Shown: in pieces, positions 59,490 to 64,000 of the stretch
Position numbering within the stretch: the stretch's first letter is position 1
Layout: the number at the start of each line of letters is the position of its first letter
NCBI RefSeq assembly: GCF_007556815.1
Contig: NZ_CP041743.1
Span: 2,949,001 to 3,013,000 of the forward strand
Length of the DNA: 64,000 nt
Direction of reading: 5' to 3'
DNA from: Paraburkholderia megapolitana
GTDB taxonomy: Bacteria > Pseudomonadota > Gammaproteobacteria > Burkholderiales > Burkholderiaceae
The notes under the pieces: generated by a model
What the model was told of the DNA's origin: nothing
What the model saw: only the letters and a program-made list of their open reading frames with translations
Database searches by the model: none
Translations under genes and position numbers: made by a program

Positions 59490-59879
59490 TCCGCAGCCGG
59501 CACGAAAGCGCGCAGCGGCGCACGTCGCTGCGCGAACAATCTTGCGCAGCGCGCAATGGCTTGTCTGCGCGTCTACCTCGCGTTTTCCTGGAAACCGCCG
59601 CGTTTGATTGCGCATCTGCAACGCCCAATGCGCACAGGATGTTACCGACACGTTACGTTTCATTCCCGACTGCTAGCACCGTGCGTGCCGCCGATGCACG
59701 TCCGGGCCAGACCCCGCGCCCGCGCCCCGTTATTGCCTGAACAGGCAAAACGTTAATGGCGTAATGCCGCGAAAAATTCACCCTGCCCCCCGTAATTGAG
59801 TTGCCACGCCGGCTGGCATAGCGTTCAGCCATGGCGGTGAGCGCCTGTTCCGCTCCCGTTGTTCGTCGTGGAGATCCGT
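59490..59879. promoter_or_regulatory. Intergenic region with inverted repeat TTGCCTG-AA-CAGGCAA
   Basis: 390 bp without a credible gene. A perfect 7-bp inverted repeat with a 2-nt centre lies at 59733-59748, about 130 nt before the Tyr-rich secreted protein gene, and may be an operator. GGAG at 59870-59873 serves the downstream GTG start. Confidence 0.4.
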
Positions 59880-60227
59880 GTGAAAAAACTCAATGTTGTA
59901 CTCGGGCTGTCGGCCGCTCTCGTCATCTGCGCGAGCGGAACAGCACAGGCCGCACGTGTTGGCGTGTATATCGGCGGCGGCGGTTATTACTACCCGTGGG
60001 CGCCGTACTACTACCCGCCTGCGCCGGTGGTCGTGCCGGTACCGGTGCCCGCACCCGAGCCGCAGGAATACGTCGAGCAGGGACAGGGACCGGCCCAGGC
60101 CGGGCCGGAGCAGTCGGCCGGTACCTGGTACTACTGCGACGCGTCGAAAACCTACTACCCGTACGTGAAGGAATGCCGCACCGGATGGCGTCCGGTGCCG
60201 GCCCAGCCTTCGGGACCGGGCAACTGA
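59880..60227 (+). CDS. Secreted Tyr/Pro-rich small protein
   Basis: A 115-aa protein from GTG 59880, with GGAG 6 nt upstream. It has a signal peptide (KKLNVVLGLSAALVICASGTAQA-ARV), then a Gly/Tyr-rich segment (YIGGGGYYYPWAPYYYPPAP), Pro/Val repeats, and a C-terminal WYYCDASKTYYPYVKECRTGWRPV module with two cysteines, common in Burkholderiaceae envelope proteins. No enzymatic motif. It is followed 38 nt later by a Gly-zipper lipoprotein, suggesting a shared envelope role. Confidence 0.78.
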   Translation: MKKLNVVLGLSAALVICASGTAQAARVGVYIGGGGYYYPWAPYYYPPAPVVVPVPVPAPEPQEYVEQGQGPAQAGPEQSAGTWYYCDASKTYYPYVKECRTGWRPVPAQPSGPGN

Positions 60228-60265
60228 ACATGCCGCCGAAAACGATCTATCGCAAAGAGAAGCAC

Positions 60266-60799
60266 ATGAAACATTCCAGGTTCGCTCTTGTTACAGCGCT
60301 TGCCTCGCTCGGAATCCTGAGCGCCTGCGCGATCGTGCCGACCGGCCCCAGCGTGATGGCGCTGCCGGGCAGCGGCAAATCCTTTGACCAGTTCCGCGCG
60401 GACGACGGCTCATGTCGCCAATGGGCCTTCCAACAGACCGGCGGCGTATCGACCAACCAGGCCGCCACCGCCAGCGCGCTGGGCAGCGCGGCGATCGGTA
60501 CCGCGCTCGGCGCGGCGGCCGGTGCTGCGTTCGGCGGCGGCCGGGGTGCCGCGATCGGCGCGGGCGCCGGGCTGCTGACCGGCAGCGCGGTCGGTGCGGG
60601 TGCGGCGCAAGGCTCGGCTTACGACGTACAGCGTCGCTACGACTACGCGTACATGCAGTGCATGTACGCGGCCGGCGACCGGATTCCGGTGTCGGCGGGC
60701 AGTATGGGCTCGGCACAGCAGTCGTCGGGCGGTTACGGCTACGCGCCGCCGCCTCCGCCGCCGGGCTCGCCTCCGCCGCCTCCGCCCGGCGCGTACTGA
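60266..60799 (+). CDS. Glycine-zipper lipoprotein
   Basis: A 177-aa lipoprotein. Signal peptide MKHSRFALVTALASLGILSA ends in lipobox LSAC (Cys21). The middle holds YMQCMYAAGD-type and glycine-zipper repeats (GSAAIGTALGAAAGAAFGGGRG, AAIGAGAGLLTGSAVGAG) that can form membrane-packing helices, and the C-terminus is a proline tract (PPPPPPGSPPPPPPGAY). The start at 60266 follows AAGAGA. The long proline tail is encoded by CCG/CCT repeats and may vary in length. It is co-directional with the Tyr-rich protein gene and followed by a strong terminator. Confidence 0.83.
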   Translation: MKHSRFALVTALASLGILSACAIVPTGPSVMALPGSGKSFDQFRADDGSCRQWAFQQTGGVSTNQAATASALGSAAIGTALGAAAGAAFGGGRGAAIGAGAGLLTGSAVGAGAAQGSAYDVQRRYDYAYMQCMYAAGDRIPVSAGSMGSAQQSSGGYGYAPPPPPPGSPPPPPPGAY

Positions 60800-60821
60800 T
60801 CGCTGCAAGTTTCGTTTCGAC

Positions 60822-60853
60822 ACGGCTGCCGTTTCCGACGGCAGCCGTTTTTT
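60822..60853 (+). terminator. Rho-independent terminator after glycine-zipper gene
   Basis: A perfect 11-bp stem ACGGCTGCCGT (60822-60832) / ACGGCAGCCGT (60838-60848) with a 5-nt loop is followed by a run of six T. It lies 23 nt after the stop codon. Confidence 0.93.
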
Positions 60854-61345
60854 ATTTGCACAACGGCAACGCTGTCACAAACCGTACTGCAGCTTTCGTC
60901 GCAATCGGCAACGAGCACCAACAGCCCGCCAGGTCCACCACTAAAACCGCTCCCACACACCGCCCATGTGTAGCGATTTTTTAAACTGCCGCGCTTCATC
61001 ACGCGTTTCGCAAAAATATTTTTCCCAGCGATTCCGTCTGTCGAACAGCCGTTCGCTTAAACGCGTTTTTCGGGCTCGACACCCCGGCCCGCGCCGCCGG
61101 CCGGTTCAGCGATTTTTTTTCTCAAACGCATCGAACGGTGCGTTTGACGCAATCGTTGCCGCAAACGATTGCGCCAAAGACTTCACATTCCCTAAAGTTT
61201 TCCCCCGCCGTTCCGTAGACGCATTCACGCCACCTCTGCAGCGCGATTGAAACAGCGAACGAGCGGCCGCGGTGAGCGTGCTCCGTTTATCGTCCGTGCC
61301 GGCCCCTCCGGCAGGCACGGACGTTCTCACCTAGAGGGAACGCAC
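60854..61345. promoter_or_regulatory. Hairpin-rich leader upstream of the DUF2844-DUF3443 operon
   Basis: 492 bp with no credible gene but three perfect hairpins. TCAAACGCA/TGCGTTTGA (61122-61147, 8-nt loop) and GCAATCGTT/AACGATTGC (61149-61172, 6-nt loop) are one base apart. CGTCCGTGCC/GGCACGGACG (61291-61323) ends about 10 nt before the Shine-Dalgarno of the TTG-started gene at 61346. T-runs occur at 60976-60982 and 61113-61120. The arrangement suggests a structured 5' leader or a small RNA. Confidence 0.5.
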
Positions 61346-61810
61346 TTGAAACCGATGCTTCATACAGGCATTGCCGGCGCAATGCTCGGGGCGACCTTTG
61401 CGCTCTCCTTGCCGGCCTACGCAACGCTCGGCGGCAACGTCAGCAGCGTCGGCAACGACCAGCTCCGCATGCATGCGCTGACGCACACCGCCGCTGCCGC
61501 AGCTTCCTCCGCTTACACCGTGCACACGATCACGCTGCCCTCGGGCACCGTGGTCCGCGAGTACGTCGCGGCCGATGGCATCGTCTTCGGTGTCGCGTGG
61601 GACGGCCCGACGTTGCCCGACCTGAAGGCGACGCTCGGTGCGGCCTTCGATCGCTACGTTGCCGCCAACGCCACACGCCGGGCCACGCCGCTTGCGGTGT
61701 CGAGCGACGACCTCGTCGTGTACTCGGCGGGTCATCTGCGCGCGTTCTCGGGCTACGCCTATCTGCCGCAGGCCGTGCCTGCCGGCGTCGATGTCAGCGT
61801 CATTCAATAA
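61346..61810 (+). CDS. DUF2844 secreted protein
   Basis: A 154-aa protein starting at TTG 61346, with GAGGG 8 nt upstream; the ATG at 61355 is too far from it. Signal peptide (HTGIAGAMLGATFALSLPAYA), then DUF2844: TLGGNVSSVGNDQLRM, YTVHTITLPSGTVVREYVAADGIVFGVAWDGPTLPDL, VVYSAGHLRAFSGYAYLPQAVPAGVDVSVIQ. The family occurs in Burkholderia relatives, nearly always next to a DUF3443 gene as here (10-nt gap). Function is unknown; an extracytoplasmic pair is implied. Confidence 0.87.
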   Translation: MKPMLHTGIAGAMLGATFALSLPAYATLGGNVSSVGNDQLRMHALTHTAAAAASSAYTVHTITLPSGTVVREYVAADGIVFGVAWDGPTLPDLKATLGAAFDRYVAANATRRATPLAVSSDDLVVYSAGHLRAFSGYAYLPQAVPAGVDVSVIQ

Positions 61811-61820
61811 CGGAGCGGTC

Positions 61821-63098
61821 ATGAGTTATCAACGGTCGTTCCTCTTGCGTGTCTTCGCGATCCTGATCTCGCTCGTTGTCGCCGCGTGCGGTGGCGGCGG
61901 CGGTGGCGGCAGCAGCACTACCAGCACGAGCAACAGCTCCAATTCGTCGACTTCGACGCCCACACCGACGACGAACACCGCGCCGACGCCGCAGATCGCG
62001 GTGGCCAACGCCGCGGCCGTGACCGTCGATGCAGGCGTGAGCGGTGTGCCGAACATGCCGTTTGTCAGCGTGACGGTGTGCGCGCCGGGTACGACGCAAT
62101 GCCAGACGATCGATCACGTGCTGGTCGATACCGGATCGTGGGGACTGCGTGTCTTCGCCTCGCAATTGCCCGCATCGGTCGCGCTGCCGCAGGAAACCAC
62201 CGCCACCGGCGGCTCACTCGCCGAATGCATGCAGTTCTTCGATGGCTACACGTGGGGTTCGGTGCGGCTCGCAGATGTGCAGATCAGCGGCGAAAAAGCG
62301 GCCTCGCTGCCGATCCAGGTGATCGATCCCAACTACAGCGCGATCCCGACCGATTGCAAGAACGTCGGCGCGGCACGCAACACGCCGTCGACGCTCGCTG
62401 CAAATGGCATTCTCGGTATCGGCGTGTTCAAGCACGACTGCGGCTTCAACTGCGTGCAGCAGGCGATCCCGGCCACCTACTACACCTGCGCCGGTACGAC
62501 CTGCACATCGACCGCGCTCGCCGAGGCATTGCAGGTCGCGAACCCGATCCCGTACTTCACCACCGACAACAACGGCTCGCTGCTGGTCCTGCCCGCGATC
62601 GGAGCGGGTGGCGCAAAAACAGTGAGCGGCCAGCTGGTGTTCGGTATCGGTACGCAAAGCAACAACGCGCTCGGCAGTGCACAGGTGATCGCCGTGAGTC
62701 CGTCGAACGGGACCTTCACGACGGTGCAGAACGGCACGACGTACTCGAGAAGCATTGTCGACAGCGGCTCGACCGGTCTGTTCTTCCAGACCAGTGCACT
62801 GCCCGTGTGTGCGAGTCCGAATAACGCGTACTACTGTCCGTCGTCGACACAGCAGTTGAGTGCGATGATCCAGGGCGTGAACGGCGTGAACAGTTCGGTC
62901 ACGTTCAACGTCGGCAACGCGGTTGCGCTGTCGCAGACGTATAGCGGCGACTCGGCGATGCCGCTGTTCGCGGGTCCGGCGTTCGTGACATCGGCGGTGT
63001 TCGACTGGGGGCTGCCGTTCTTCTACGGTCGCACGGTCTACGCCGCGGTCGAACAGCAGGTGACGCCGGTCGGACTCGGGCCTTACGTCGCGTACTAA
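61821..63098 (+). CDS. DUF3443 lipoprotein
   Basis: A 425-aa protein with a lipoprotein signal (FAILISLVVAAC), a Gly7 tract and Ser/Thr-rich linker, then the DUF3443 domain: FVSVTVCAPGTTQCQTIDHVLVDTGSWGLRVF and SIVDSGSTGLFFQTSALPVC. The two DTG/DSG segments recall pepsin/retropepsin aspartic-protease active sites (DTGSWGL and DSGSTGL), so a protease-like fold is plausible but unproven. It is paired with the DUF2844 gene just upstream. GGAG precedes the ATG at 61821. Confidence 0.88.
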   Translation: MSYQRSFLLRVFAILISLVVAACGGGGGGGSSTTSTSNSSNSSTSTPTPTTNTAPTPQIAVANAAAVTVDAGVSGVPNMPFVSVTVCAPGTTQCQTIDHVLVDTGSWGLRVFASQLPASVALPQETTATGGSLAECMQFFDGYTWGSVRLADVQISGEKAASLPIQVIDPNYSAIPTDCKNVGAARNTPSTLAANGILGIGVFKHDCGFNCVQQAIPATYYTCAGTTCTSTALAEALQVANPIPYFTTDNNGSLLVLPAIGAGGAKTVSGQLVFGIGTQSNNALGSAQVIAVSPSNGTFTTVQNGTTYSRSIVDSGSTGLFFQTSALPVCASPNNAYYCPSSTQQLSAMIQGVNGVNSSVTFNVGNAVALSQTYSGDSAMPLFAGPAFVTSAVFDWGLPFFYGRTVYAAVEQQVTPVGLGPYVAY

Positions 63099-63116
63099 GC
63101 GTTATCGTGCACGCCA

Positions 63117-63155
63117 CACTGCGGCCGCGAGCTTCGACAGGTCGCGGCCGCAGTG
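63117..63155. terminator. Long hairpin between convergent genes
   Basis: A perfect 14-bp stem (63117-63130 with 63142-63155, 11-nt loop) lies 18 nt after the DUF3443 stop and directly abuts the stop codon of the convergent oxygenase. It lacks a U-tract on either strand, so termination strength is uncertain, but position and symmetry fit a shared bidirectional terminator. Confidence 0.6.
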
Positions 63156-64000
63156 CTATTCGTACGCGCGCTGACGCATCCACTTCGTCATGATCCACTT
63201 CTCGCCGGTCAGCACCGGGGCGCCACCGTGCAGCGTCAGCGGATCGAGTTCGCCGAGGCTGTTCATGTACGAGAAGTAGACTGCGCCGCCCTGCTTCGCG
63301 ACCACCGATAGCCCCGCTTCCGGGAAGATCGTCTCGCCGCCGCCGTCCACATCGTTCAGATACACGATCAGCGTCGCCACGCGCTGCCCGCCGTGCGCCG
63401 TGTGCCGCGCGCTGCCGGCCTGGTCGGGCGGAAAGTAGTCGAAGTGCGGACGGTATTCCCCGCCGCCGTTGTAATGCAGGATCTGGAGACCTTCGCCACA
63501 GTTCATCGGCCAGTTCATCAGTTCGGCAATGCGCTCGTCGAGTGTGGTGATGAACGGGTCCTCGCAGCGCTGGAACCAGATGCCTTCGCTGGTGCGATTC
63601 TGGATCACGTCCTCGCTGCCGTCCGTTTCGTTGACGGTCGTCGAGCGCTTCAGGCGATGCCGCGAGCGCTCCATCAACTCGTGGCACTCGTCTGCGCTAA
63701 GCACGTCGCCGAACACGATCACCTGAGGCCGTTCGCAGCGCAGCAGCACTTTCACATCGCGACCGCCGGCGCGCACGACGTTGCCGGCCGGTACCGGACA
63801 CGGTTCGTAGTGGTAGCCGTTGGAGGTGGCAATGCTGGAGGTGGCAATGCTGGAGGTGGCGGTAGTGGCAGATGCGGCGGATGTCGCGGCAGGCGGCGTG
63901 GCTTGCCCCAGCGCTACCGGCTTGCCGAGGACGATCTGCTTCACCGCCTCGCGCGCCGTGCCGTGATCGAAACCGGAGGCGATCATCGCGTCGATCATCG
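63156..64000 (-). CDS. 2OG-Fe(II) prolyl 4-hydroxylase-like protein, 5' end at window edge
   Basis: At least 280 residues are visible from an ATG at 63998, but the frame may continue beyond the window. N-terminal UBA-like helix (MIDAMIASGFDHGTAREAVKQIVLGKP), a variable Ala/Thr/Ser linker, then the P4Hc domain: VIVFGDVLSADECHELMERS, GGGEYRPHFDYFPPDQAG (Fe ligands His and Asp), GGQRVATLIVYLNDVDGGGETIFPEAGLSV, DPLTLHGGAPVLTGEKWIMTKWMRQRAYE (distal His and 2OG-binding Lys). It should hydroxylate proline in a protein using O2 and 2-oxoglutarate; the target is unknown. The linker has a 15-bp tandem repeat. Confidence 0.88.
   Translation of the reverse strand, partial: MIDAMIASGFDHGTAREAVKQIVLGKPVALGQATPPAATSAASATTATSSIATSSIATSNGYHYEPCPVPAGNVVRAGGRDVKVLLRCERPQVIVFGDVLSADECHELMERSRHRLKRSTTVNETDGSEDVIQNRTSEGIWFQRCEDPFITTLDERIAELMNWPMNCGEGLQILHYNGGGEYRPHFDYFPPDQAGSARHTAHGGQRVATLIVYLNDVDGGGETIFPEAGLSVVAKQGGAVYFSYMNSLGELDPLTLHGGAPVLTGEKWIMTKWMRQRAYE
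63821..63860. repeat. 15-bp tandem repeat (2.7 copies) in the oxygenase linker
   Basis: The unit TGGAGGTGGCAATGC occurs at 63821-63835 and 63836-63850, with a 10-nt partial third copy to 63860. It encodes Ser-Ser-Ile-Ala-Thr pentapeptides in the linker between UBA-like and catalytic domains, so copy-number change would alter linker length without shifting frame. Confidence 0.85.

Noticed and set aside
60966..61250. 94-codon plus-strand frame in the hairpin-rich leader
   Set aside because: It has no Shine-Dalgarno and poor codon use, and is crossed by perfect inverted repeats; a non-coding leader explains it better.
1..64000. CRISPR arrays, rRNA, tRNA genes or a prophage
   Set aside because: No regularly spaced repeats, cloverleaf-like GTTCGA-containing genes, rRNA sequence or phage structural genes were recognised.

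Overview
The window reads as a GC-rich betaproteobacterial chromosome segment, most likely Burkholderiaceae (Paraburkholderia/Burkholderia/Caballeronia type). The pointers are: high third-position GC in nearly all genes; a DUF2844-DUF3443 lipoprotein pair; a DUF4148-like secreted protein; a LexA-boxed imuA-imuB-dnaE2 mutasome; a Tat-exported phosphocholine phospholipase C; and a Wza/Wzb/Wzc exopolysaccharide locus. The assignment rests on sequence reading only. No rRNA, tRNA or CRISPR array was seen.

Region 1 (1-8.7 kb) has a truncated LysR regulator divergent from a Rieske oxygenase. A sensor-less HisKA_2 histidine kinase lies tail to tail with the oxygenase. Next comes a complete sulfonate/taurine-type ABC importer (binding protein, two permeases, ATPase), a second convergent Tat-type SsuA-like binding protein, and a secreted cupin. 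Region 2 (8.8-14 kb) has an ASCH protein, a 56-aa lipoprotein next to phospholipase C, and cysS. In front of cysS is what looks like a complete transcription attenuator: a short leader peptide with four consecutive Cys codons, competing stems and a terminator. This is the most notable element in the window.

Region 3 (14-22 kb) has a polyamine/ornithine operon (acetylpolyamine amidohydrolase-like, ornithine cyclodeaminase-like, amino-acid binding protein) divergent from an Lrp/AsnC regulator. The 3' end of that regulator gene is duplicated around a YhcG/DUF1016 nuclease gene. A GST with a perfect 15-bp palindrome and a carotenoid oxygenase with a strong promoter follow. Region 4 (21.8-28 kb) has the SOS mutasome under a consensus LexA box and two divergent small genes.

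Region 5 (28-49 kb) is exopolysaccharide biosynthesis. One minus-strand operon of about 15.6 kb runs wcaJ, wza, wzb, wzc, wecB, wecC, wzx, GT4, a 36-aa coupled ORF, wzy, GT4, a toroid protein, a WecG/TagA-type GT and a polysaccharide lyase. It makes UDP-ManNAcA (WecB, WecC), starts the repeat unit on undecaprenyl phosphate (WcaJ), flips and polymerises it (Wzx, Wzy), and exports it under Wzc/Wzb phosphorylation control. An EAL phosphodiesterase gene is divergent. Two paralogous orphan DUF4096 (transposase-like) mini-proteins bracket the locus, and a nonsense-interrupted tandem-repeat secreted protein sits at its distal edge.

Region 6 (49-58.4 kb) has a LysR regulator and a five-gene operon for an RND tripartite efflux pump with its own two-component system. 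Region 7 (58.5-64 kb) has small secreted proteins, a Gly-zipper lipoprotein, the DUF2844-DUF3443 pair behind a hairpin-rich leader, and a prolyl 4-hydroxylase-like oxygenase running to the window edge.
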